Assembly (NCBI GenBank): GCA_016712345.1
Contig: JADJRH010000011.1
Location: forward strand, 1,674,001 to 1,738,000
Source: Polyangiaceae bacterium
GTDB lineage: Bacteria > Myxococcota_A > Polyangia > Polyangiales > Polyangiaceae
Reading direction: 5' to 3'
Length of the DNA: 64,000 nucleotides
In this document: in pieces, positions 1-6,837 of the stretch
Position numbering within the stretch: position 1 is the stretch's first letter
How the letters are laid out: every line of letters begins with the position of its first letter
Notes under the pieces: model-generated
Database searches by the model: none
What the model was told of the DNA's origin: nothing
Seen by the model: only the letters and a program-made list of their open reading frames with translations
Position numbers and translations under genes: made by a program

Positions 1-922
1 ATGGAACAATGAGCTTGTCTTCACGCGCCAGGAAGCTCAAAATCGACCACGGATTATAGATTTCAACTCGGCCAAACTCGTATCCGTTGTAATACGCGCG
101 AATCTGATCCATCACCCCCGCTTGGCCGGCCCTTTCCAGCAGCGTTCGCACCTCGTTTTCGGTGAATCCGAAGCACGTGTTGAATTCCATGTCGAGCAGC
201 GTGTACACACCGAGGTTGTTCAAGTCGGAGAAAATGCTCTCACGCGAGACACGCAAGATCCCCGTCATCACCGCCCGTTCGAGGTGAATGTTGTCTTTGA
301 GTCCCGCCAAGAAAAACCCACCGAAGAACCCTATCGCTTCGTTGTAGAACCCGTTTGTATACGCCGCATGAATCCCCGCATCGTATTCGTCGATCAGCAC
401 AATGGGACGAACGCCGTGGACTTCGTGCAAGTGCTTCGTCAACTGGGCAAGCGACGACTTGACCTGCACGTCATCCGCTTGGTCATCCAAGATGGCCCGA
501 TAGTCGCGAAGAGATCCCCCCGAAAGCCGACCCTCCAGCACCGGCCAATGGTGTTCGAATAGCCCGCGAACGGCCGTTTGAATCTGGCGCCGGCATTCTT
601 CCCACGATGCCGCCTTTGTTTCTTTGAAGCTGACAAAAATGACTGGATATTTTTGAAAATGGTCCCGATATTTCGCCCCGGCCCGCGCGACGTGAAGCCC
701 CTCGAACAGATGCCAAACGTCTTCTTCGCGCTTTTCAAAAAACCATTTCAGAGTTGATAGATTGAGCGATTTGCCAAACCTGCGTGGACGGGGCAGGAGC
801 ACAACGTTGTAGTTGTTGCGATCGATGAACTCGGTAATGAAATGCGTCTTGTCGACGTATTCAAAGCCGTTCTCGCGTAGCTTGCGAAAATCTTCGATGC
901 TCGTGGGGATTGGCCGAAGCAT
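1..922 (-). CDS. AAA-ATPase-like / PD-(D/E)XK family protein, 3' part outside window
   Basis: An open frame runs from an ATG at 922 to the left edge without a stop (307 codons), so only the N-terminal part is present. It opens with the family signature PTSIEDFRKLRENGFEYVDK. A Walker A variant (RPRRFGKSLNLS, about residues 45-56) and a Walker B (VLIDEYDAGI, about 175-184) follow, then GILRVSRESIFSDLNN and the YNGYEF...NPWSI block. This is the layout of the AAA-ATPase_like + PDDEXK_9 family; the nuclease half would lie beyond the edge. The family is widely expanded and its role is unproven (mobile-element and defence roles have been suggested). It is a divergent paralogue of the genes at 15.0 and 28.4 kb. 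Confidence 0.85.
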   Translation of the reverse strand, partial: MLRPIPTSIEDFRKLRENGFEYVDKTHFITEFIDRNNYNVVLLPRPRRFGKSLNLSTLKWFFEKREEDVWHLFEGLHVARAGAKYRDHFQKYPVIFVSFKETKAASWEECRRQIQTAVRGLFEHHWPVLEGRLSGGSLRDYRAILDDQADDVQVKSSLAQLTKHLHEVHGVRPIVLIDEYDAGIHAAYTNGFYNEAIGFFGGFFLAGLKDNIHLERAVMTGILRVSRESIFSDLNNLGVYTLLDMEFNTCFGFTENEVRTLLERAGQAGVMDQIRAYYNGYEFGRVEIYNPWSILSFLAREDKLIVP

Positions 923-1071
923 GATGCGTCCTCGAAACGTCCGCGGCGGAGCCTCGCATAGGCGCAACACCCCGTCAAGTGGGGCTTTGAACGCTCCAGG
1001 GCCCGTCGGCCTGAGTCAACTGCCACCGGAAATCGGCCGATGCCTCAACATGACCGCGCATTTTTGCGGGT

Positions 1072-1120
1072 CACCAATTCTTGAATTGGGCAGAGCGTTC
1101 TTGAATTAGGCACAGCGTTA
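1072..1120. repeat. short tandem and inverted repeat upstream of the macro-domain fragment
   Basis: A 20-bp word, TTCTTGAATT[G/A]GGCA[G/C]AGCG, occurs twice in tandem. The first copy is preceded by CCAA, giving a small palindrome (CCAATTC / GAATTGG). It lies between the divergent AAA-ATPase and macro-domain starts, so a regulatory role is possible but unproven. Confidence 0.4.
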
Positions 1121-1164
1121 CGTTACCGTTCAGCGCACCTCCGCCGTATCGGGAGGATTTGACA

Positions 1165-1428
1165 ATGACAGTGCGTCTCCACTTGGTCGATCTGAATCAG
1201 CGCGTCGTGGCGGCGTGGCAACGCGCTTTCTCGCCATTCCCAGAGGTATCTATCGCCCATGGCAACATCCTTACCGTTGCCCGTCATGTCCTCATTTCGC
1301 CGGCCAACAGCCTTGGCTACATGGACGGAGGGGTCGATCGAGCTTACGCCCAGTTCTTCGGACAAACGCTCGCTCGCCGCGTTCGCGACGCGGTTCTTCG
1401 GCGCCCGCTAACTCACGGGATAAAATAG
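1165..1428 (+). pseudogene. truncated macro-domain (ADP-ribose-binding-like) protein
   Basis: 87 codons. The ATG at 1165 is chosen over an in-frame TTG at 1159 because a GGGAGG ribosome site at 1151-1156 is correctly spaced only for the ATG. The opening resembles the phage/bacterial Appr-1''-p (macro) family: LHLVDLNQRVVAAW, then a HGNIL turn and SPANSLGYMDGGVDRAY, the typical N-D/G-rich ADP-ribose loop region. Macro domains need about 150-180 residues, so this copy stops roughly halfway, after RVRDAV, three bases before the next gene. It is probably a decayed gene; a functional short protein cannot be excluded. Confidence 0.55.
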
Positions 1429-1431
1429 CCT

Positions 1432-1734
1432 ATGGGCTGGGTAAACGACGCAGTGAAAGAGCTGGTTGCAGGGCGAACCGTCCAAGTTCGGCCCTTCGGC
1501 GGTTCAATGCGCGGGCGCATTGAGAGCGGCCAGCTCGTCACGCTCGCTCCCGCCTCCCCACCAGACATCTGTGTCGGCGATGTCGTCCTCGTTCAATGGA
1601 AGAACAACTACCTCCTTCACCTCGTTCTTCAGATCCAGGACGAGCAGCTCCTCATCGGCAATAACCTGGGCAAAGTCAACGGCTGGGTGCGCGCTGAGGC
1701 CGTCCGTGGGAAGGTCACCGCCGTTGAAGACTGA
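1432..1734 (+). CDS. S24/S26 peptidase-fold-like small protein
   Basis: 100 aa, starting 3 bases after the stop of the macro-domain fragment. PFGGSMRGRIESGQLVTLAP (about residues 21-40) resembles the Ser-Met catalytic loop of the LexA/signal-peptidase fold. A GDVVLVQWKNNYLLHLVL strand and a LLIGNN strand follow in the order seen in S24/S26 proteins. I cannot identify the catalytic Lys with certainty: the equivalent strand holds H and Q rather than the usual K/R pattern, so this may be a non-peptidase member. It has no membrane segment. The partner and substrate are unknown. Confidence 0.6.
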   Translation: MGWVNDAVKELVAGRTVQVRPFGGSMRGRIESGQLVTLAPASPPDICVGDVVLVQWKNNYLLHLVLQIQDEQLLIGNNLGKVNGWVRAEAVRGKVTAVED

Positions 1735-2423
1735 CCACTTCTGCCCGTCGTCGACAGGTGCAGCTGCAAACAGTCAAACTGCGCCCATTTCTACGCTGCG
1801 CCGTGGCCCAACGGTCCATACGGACAGGGCCATTCCAATGTACTGCTCCCTGCCAACAAGGCTTCATCGTGTTGGACCTGGTGCACGACAAGATCGTCGG
1901 AGTCGAAGTAACCCGGACAAAAATGCCCCCCTCTGGGCCGGCTCGGCTCTTCGCGCCTGCGCCGCCTCCGCCCCCAAATCGCTCGCTCACATTCGTTCGC
2001 TCGCTCAGGGGGCGCCCAAACCCTTCAAACGCCCGACCCGCCCGTCACCGGGTGCCCCGGCGCCGAGGGGCTCACGTTGGCAATTACCGCTGCGTGCGCC
2101 GCAAATCATGGCCAGGACGATCTCGATGTGACGGTGCCTGGGCAGCGGTCGTCAGCAACCGTCGAAATGCCCTGCCTTGAGGTTCGGCGGGCTGGCGGTT
2201 TGCTCCTTTGGCTCGTCTGAGCCCGCACGCAACGGATCTCCTGAGCCGCCGATTGGCTCGTTTGAGCCTGACTTCTCTGCGATGAAGCGCTTCATACCGG
2301 CTTTTTACGGATTGGCGCTGCGGCACGACGGTTGCGATAAGCCAAACATGTGAGGTCGCGACGGCAACCGGGCAGACCGGCAACGTCGGCGAAACGGCCT
2401 GCACACGAAAGGCAGGAGCAGAG
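1735..2423. other. intergenic stretch without a convincing gene
   Basis: About 690 bp. It holds copy 1 of the dispersed ~125-bp repeat (1922-2048) and, from about 2205 to 2270, two small palindromes of the form GGCTCG[TC]TTGAGCC / GGCTCGTCTGAGCC. The same word recurs downstream of the sigma54 activator gene at about 6.43 kb. No open frame here has a recognisable product. Confidence 0.5.
1922..2048 (+). repeat. dispersed intergenic repeat, copy 1
   Basis: About 125 bp, shared with 10004-10147 and 11123-11253 and in part with 13952-14011. It contains a 7-bp inverted repeat (CGCCCCC at 1969-1975, GGGGGCG at 2008-2014). Between the arms is a loop carrying two CGCTCGCTC words. The tail CCCAAACCCTTCAAAC is almost invariant. 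All copies are intergenic. Confidence 0.8.
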
Positions 2424-3389
2424 ATGGGCCGCGTGACAGGTGTTCTACAGCTATCCTATTTCGGGTTGCCGGGGCTTCTGGCGCTCGCGCTGGCGGGCTG
2501 CGGCACCGACGGTGAGCGCGCCTATGTTCCCCAGGGCGAGGAGCAGTCTCCTGCCTTGCCGGAGATGGCTCCTGGTCCTGACGTGGTGAAGGGCCCGGAG
2601 GTGAGCGCGCCGCCCGCCGAGGTGGCCTACTTCAACAACGCGGGTTGCGATGCGCCTGCGGACGGAGCAAGCTGCGGTCCTCAGGGGCAATGTTGTGACA
2701 CCCACGACGCTTGCATTGCGGAACACTGCGCGGGCGGATGCGGTACAGCTACGGCCTGCCTGCCGTTGATTGGTGCGGCGGAGTGCAGACCCGGTGGGGC
2801 CAACTACGATGCGGCCTGTTGCGCGTGCCATGCAGCGGTCATGGAGTGTTTCAACAACTGTTCGTCGAACCCGAACGCTCCAGGCTGCGGGCCATCGAAC
2901 TGTTGCGAAGCTGGAAACTGCGGCTGCGAGCAGCAATGTTACGACGCTGAGAACAACCAGCCTGTGTACGATCCCTGCGTGTGCGAGGCACTGGGGCTCG
3001 GACATTCTGCCGAGTGCCACTCTGCCTGCGGGGAAAACAACATCCAAGGGTGCGGTCGAGAGTACGAGAGTTGCTCGGACGACTGCCCTTGTGGAGACGG
3101 CATGTGCTGCGACAACTATACGTGTCTTCCTGCGGGGGCACGGGTGGGGGGTGGGGGCGGCACGGGAGGTGGCATGGGTGGCTCGGGGGGTGGCATGGGC
3201 GGCGGCAGCAGCTCGACCTCCACCAGCAGCAGCGGCTCTTCAATGTCGGGCACCGGTGGCTATTCCGGCACCGGCGGTTACGTAGGCAGCAGCGGCTATG
3301 TTAGCAGCGGCAACACGGGCGGCTACGGCGGTGGTGGTACCGGTGGCTATGTTAGCAGCGGCACCACGGGCGGCTACGGCGGTTACTGA
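2424..3389 (+). CDS. Cys-rich lipoprotein with phospholipase A2-like active-site motif and Gly-rich tail
   Basis: 321 aa. The signal peptide ends in the lipobox LALAGC (Cys26), so it is probably anchored in the outer membrane or surface. A Cys-rich region (about 74-235) contains CCDTHDAC (residues 90-97), which fits the PROSITE phospholipase A2 histidine pattern C-C-x-x-H-x-x-C, with His94 and Asp95 in place of the catalytic His and calcium-binding Asp. Further CC and CxC pairs suggest a disulphide-stabilised domain. From about residue 236 the protein is Gly/Ser/Tyr repeats ending GGYGGY. PLA2 activity is an inference from a short motif; the fold could be another small Cys-rich module. Confidence 0.7.
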   Translation: MGRVTGVLQLSYFGLPGLLALALAGCGTDGERAYVPQGEEQSPALPEMAPGPDVVKGPEVSAPPAEVAYFNNAGCDAPADGASCGPQGQCCDTHDACIAEHCAGGCGTATACLPLIGAAECRPGGANYDAACCACHAAVMECFNNCSSNPNAPGCGPSNCCEAGNCGCEQQCYDAENNQPVYDPCVCEALGLGHSAECHSACGENNIQGCGREYESCSDDCPCGDGMCCDNYTCLPAGARVGGGGGTGGGMGGSGGGMGGGSSSTSTSSSGSSMSGTGGYSGTGGYVGSSGYVSSGNTGGYGGGGTGGYVSSGTTGGYGGY

Positions 3390-3525
3390 GCCATTGCCCC
3401 AAAAACGCGATGAATGAGGCGAATGCACAGATTGTATTCTGCCAACGAGTCGCGTTCTCGAAAGTTTCGGATGACTCGCCGCACATGCGGCTGAATTTTC
3501 ACAAGCAGGGTCACAGGAGGATGCC

Positions 3526-4479
3526 ATGAAATTGTTTAATCACGTTTGCTCGCTATTTGTAATGACCGCGTTCCTCAATGCCACGCTCACCGCGGGCTGC
3601 GTTCCCGAACAAGGCGTGCCTGACAACTCTTCTGCCCAGGACAACTACGCGCCGGGCACGCTTTCGTGGAAGGTGAACGGTCGGCCGTATCAAGCCAGCC
3701 ATCAAATCGAAGACGGCGTTTTGCGGGTGTCGTGGACCGATGACCGGGGGCCGATGGCGGTTGGGATTGGAACGGATCAATACTCTGTGGAGTGGACAAG
3801 TCCCAGCGAGGCTCGGGTGACGATCGGTGATGAGGTTTATCAACTCAAAGATGCCGTGCGAGATGCGCGAGGAAACCTTATCAGCGTGAAGCTCGTCCTG
3901 TCGGACGGGACAGACTACATCATTGATGAGATCCCGGGTGTGGAAGGCCAGTCGGCCATTCCCCTACTCCCGATCATCATCGTCGGCGCTCTTGTCATCC
4001 TCGCCCTGTGCGGCAGCGCTTTCTACACGGCCTACCAGGCGTGCGCTGCGTTTTGCTCCCAGTGCGCAACCACCTGCGGAGCCAATGGTGTACAGAGCTG
4101 CACTCCCCCAAGCTGTACCGTCACGCTGTGGGGCGGCGGCTCAGGCGGCGGCGGTGGCAGCGGCGGCAGCGGTTCAAGCGGTGGAGGCTACTGCTCGGTC
4201 GATACGTCGGGTGCCAGTTGCATTTGCAATCCACCCCCGGGGACAGGGGGCGCAGGCGGGGGTGGGTCAACCACCGGAAGCGGTGGCAGCACGAGTGGTA
4301 GCGGTGGCAGCGGCGGCACCGGAAGCGGCACCACAAGCGGCAGCGGCGGCACCGGAAGCGGCACCACAAGCGGCAGCGGCGGCACCACAAGCGGCAGCGG
4401 CGGCGGCGGCGGTGGCACCAGCACCAGCACCAGCACCAGTTCGAGCAGCGGCGTGGGTGGAATGGGTGGTGCACCGTAG
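3526..4479 (+). CDS. lipoprotein with hydrophobic segment and Gly/Ser-rich tail, unknown function
   Basis: 317 aa. The signal peptide ends in the lipobox LTAGC. Residues about 40-145 form an unrecognised beta-rich domain. A strongly hydrophobic stretch follows (IPLLPIIIVGALVILALCGS, about 145-164), then a Cys cluster (C..FC..C..TC). The rest is Gly/Ser/Thr repeats with a run of alternating Ser and Thr near the end. AGGAGG at about 3515-3520 is a well-placed ribosome site. It follows another lipoprotein in the same direction. No function can be assigned. Confidence 0.8.
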   Translation: MKLFNHVCSLFVMTAFLNATLTAGCVPEQGVPDNSSAQDNYAPGTLSWKVNGRPYQASHQIEDGVLRVSWTDDRGPMAVGIGTDQYSVEWTSPSEARVTIGDEVYQLKDAVRDARGNLISVKLVLSDGTDYIIDEIPGVEGQSAIPLLPIIIVGALVILALCGSAFYTAYQACAAFCSQCATTCGANGVQSCTPPSCTVTLWGGGSGGGGGSGGSGSSGGGYCSVDTSGASCICNPPPGTGGAGGGGSTTGSGGSTSGSGGSGGTGSGTTSGSGGTGSGTTSGSGGTTSGSGGGGGGTSTSTSTSSSSGVGGMGGAP

Positions 4480-4565
4480 AAACGCCCCCGGATGCATGGA
4501 GATGTTGGCTCCCAAAATTGGCCGACCCCCAACGGCGCAACTTCGGCTACGTTGGGCGAAAAGCC

Positions 4566-6392
4566 ATGCGCTATCTCACTGTTCGCGGTCCCGGTCAGGT
4601 GCCGTTCGTTTTGCCGATGACGAACGGCATGGTGATTGGGAGGCAAGACACCTGCGATTTGCCGCTCGCCGATTCAAAAGTGTCGCGGCGGCACGCGGTG
4701 TTGACTTTGGCTGGCACCACCTGGACAGTGACAGACGCCGGTTCAACCCACGGCACGTTCGTCAACGGACAGCGTGTACACACCCGCGATTTGGTGGCCG
4801 GCGACACCATACGCGTGGGCGAAACACTGCTGCTGCTAACGGAAGACGAGGGCTTGTCGGAAGTGCTGCTCACGCAGACTCCCGACAGCCCCTCGGAATA
4901 CAGTGCTCGCCACGCGTCGGCGCGGCTGCAAATATTCTACGACGTGGCCAATGCGATTCAGTCGCTCGACGATTTCGACACGCTGCTCGAACGGCTCGTC
5001 CGAGGCATCACCGGCGTGTTGAATTGCGAAGCGGGCCTTGTTGGATTGTGTGAGCCGACGGGCGGATTGCGTCGCATTGAGGTGTCGCACGGCGCGGCAC
5101 GCCGGGAAATTGTGGTGAGTCGTAGCATCTTGGACGCCATCTTGATTCGCAAGGAGGCGGTGATCGTGCGCGAGCCCTCCTCGGGAACCATGCTGCGGGA
5201 AAAAATCCTTTCCGCAATGGGGGTTCCCCTGCTGCTCGGAGGGCGGGTTCTTGGGCTTGTGTACGTGGACGATCGCTCGGCGAGGGACCGGTTTTCGCAA
5301 GAAGACCTCGGCTTTTTAAAGGCGCTCAGCCACCTCACCGCGGCAACCATCGACGGCGCCGAGCGCATGGCGCGAGCGGCCGCGCCGGAGTCGGCGCCCA
5401 ACAACGCACTGACCATGATCCAGGGCGAGAGTGAACCGATGCAGCGTCTTCGAAAGGAAGTTCAAAAATTCGGAGAATCCACATCCAACGTGTTTGTGCA
5501 TGGCGAGAGCGGTACCGGAAAAGAGTTGGTTGCGCGGGCGCTTCACGCGTGCTCGCCGCGGCGGGGTCGGCCTTTCGTTCCGCTCAATTGCGCGGCCATC
5601 CCTGAAAACATGGTCGAATCGGAGCTGTTTGGGCATAAACGAGGTGCCTTCACCGGCGCCGATCGTGATCGCAAGGGCATGTTGGCGCAGGCCCATCGCG
5701 GAACGGTGTTCCTCGACGAGATCGGCGATTTGGCGCTGGCCGCGCAGGCAAAGTTACTCCGCGCTGTGCAGGAAGGTGAAGTGCAGCCCCTCGGTGCGGA
5801 AGAGCCGCTGCGCGTGGATGTTCGGATTGTGGCCGCTTCCCACAAAGATCTTTTGGCCGAGGTTCGGGCCGGCCGATTTCGCGAGGATCTCTACTATCGC
5901 CTTGCGGTGATTGAGATCTCCGTGCCGCCGCTTCGCGAACGCGGTGACGACATTCTGCTGTTGGCCAAGTGGTTTCTCTCCCGGGCAGCCGCCAAGCTCG
6001 ACCGCGCGATCGTGGGGTTTTCGCCGGAGGTAACAGCGTTGCTGCGCAGCCACCCTTGGCCGGGAAACGTGCGCGAGTTGCAAAACGAGGTGGAGCGCGC
6101 CGCGGTGATTTCCGAAGGCGCCCTCATTGAGCGGGGTGACTTGAGTCGCCGAATGTTGGGCGCGGCAAACCTACCCAAGGCGGCAAGCGCACCGGCCGTC
6201 GACGTGAGCGGCCTGTCGCTGGCCGAACGGTTCGCAGCGTTGGAACCCGCAGAACGGGCGCTGGTTGTGGAGGCGCTGGCGCTGGCCAAAGGCAACGTCA
6301 CCCGCGCCGCGGAGCTATTGGGAATCAGTAGGATCATGATGCGGAGAAGGGTCGAGCGCTTTGATCTGGTGGCTCGCGACGACGGAAAATAA
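4566..6392 (+). CDS. FHA-GAF-sigma54 interaction-Fis HTH transcriptional activator
   Basis: 608 aa from the ATG at 4566; an in-frame TTG at 4518 would add 16 unconvincing residues. Domains in order: FHA (IGRQDTCDLPLADSKVSRRH, about 20-80), which in this family binds phosphothreonine; GAF-like region (about 115-265); AAA+ sigma54 activator (about 275-505) with Walker A GESGTGKE, the sigma54-contact loop GAFTGAD and VFLDEIGDL; C-terminal Fis-type helix-turn-helix (about 560-605, ARAAELLGISRIMMRRRVE). It would activate sigma54 promoters, probably in response to Ser/Thr phosphorylation. A Ser/Thr kinase lies about 0.5 kb downstream on the other strand. FHA-containing enhancer-binding proteins of this design are typical of myxobacteria. 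Confidence 0.93.
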   Translation: MRYLTVRGPGQVPFVLPMTNGMVIGRQDTCDLPLADSKVSRRHAVLTLAGTTWTVTDAGSTHGTFVNGQRVHTRDLVAGDTIRVGETLLLLTEDEGLSEVLLTQTPDSPSEYSARHASARLQIFYDVANAIQSLDDFDTLLERLVRGITGVLNCEAGLVGLCEPTGGLRRIEVSHGAARREIVVSRSILDAILIRKEAVIVREPSSGTMLREKILSAMGVPLLLGGRVLGLVYVDDRSARDRFSQEDLGFLKALSHLTAATIDGAERMARAAAPESAPNNALTMIQGESEPMQRLRKEVQKFGESTSNVFVHGESGTGKELVARALHACSPRRGRPFVPLNCAAIPENMVESELFGHKRGAFTGADRDRKGMLAQAHRGTVFLDEIGDLALAAQAKLLRAVQEGEVQPLGAEEPLRVDVRIVAASHKDLLAEVRAGRFREDLYYRLAVIEISVPPLRERGDDILLLAKWFLSRAAAKLDRAIVGFSPEVTALLRSHPWPGNVRELQNEVERAAVISEGALIERGDLSRRMLGAANLPKAASAPAVDVSGLSLAERFAALEPAERALVVEALALAKGNVTRAAELLGISRIMMRRRVERFDLVARDDGK

Positions 6393-6427
6393 CCGGCTTG
6401 CACGGATCTTCGCCGCTCGTTGAACGA

Positions 6428-6458
6428 GCGGCTCAAACCGTCGGCTCGTTTGAGCCGC
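6428..6458 (+). terminator. inverted repeat downstream of the sigma54 activator gene
   Basis: Perfect 11-bp arms (GCGGCTCAAAC at 6428-6438, GTTTGAGCCGC at 6448-6458) with a 9-base loop, 36 bases after the stop codon. A second GGCTCGTTTGAGCC palindrome follows directly. There is no U-run, so it is only a candidate terminator or mRNA-stabilising hairpin. Confidence 0.45.
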
Positions 6459-6568
6459 GCGGCTCGTTTGAGCCCGAGCGAAAGAAGCAAGAAAGCCTTT
6501 AAAACAAGGCAATTTTGCGTTCACCGCGCGCGAAAATTGCGGGCACGCCGGCTGCTTTTGCGCTCGGC

Positions 6569-6820
6569 ATGCTCAGCACGCTGCGAACTGCTCAACAACG
6601 CCTCGTAATCTGCTTCATTTTCCTCGCCACAGCGCTCACCGGATGCGTGGAGTCGGCGCCCGAAAGCTCCAACCCCGCTGCGGACATCGACGAGACGGCG
6701 GACGAGTTCGCCGACGAAGAAAACGAAGCCGAAGAGGACGACTCCGATGACGCCGAGCCGGCCCTCACCCCTCAATCCAACTGCACGACTCCCGAGTGCA
6801 AACAACTGGGTGGCGGATGA
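6569..6820 (+). CDS. small acidic lipoprotein
   Basis: 83 aa from the ATG at 6569. The signal peptide ends in LTGC (lipobox, about residue 26). The remainder is very acidic (runs of D and E from about residue 38 to 62) and ends with a pair of Cys residues in CTTPEC. It ends 17 bases before the convergent kinase gene. Short acidic lipoproteins of this kind are common in myxobacteria and have no known function. Confidence 0.6.
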   Translation: MLSTLRTAQQRLVICFIFLATALTGCVESAPESSNPAADIDETADEFADEENEAEEDDSDDAEPALTPQSNCTTPECKQLGGG

Positions 6821-6837
6821 CCTTTGCGGATGTTGGG

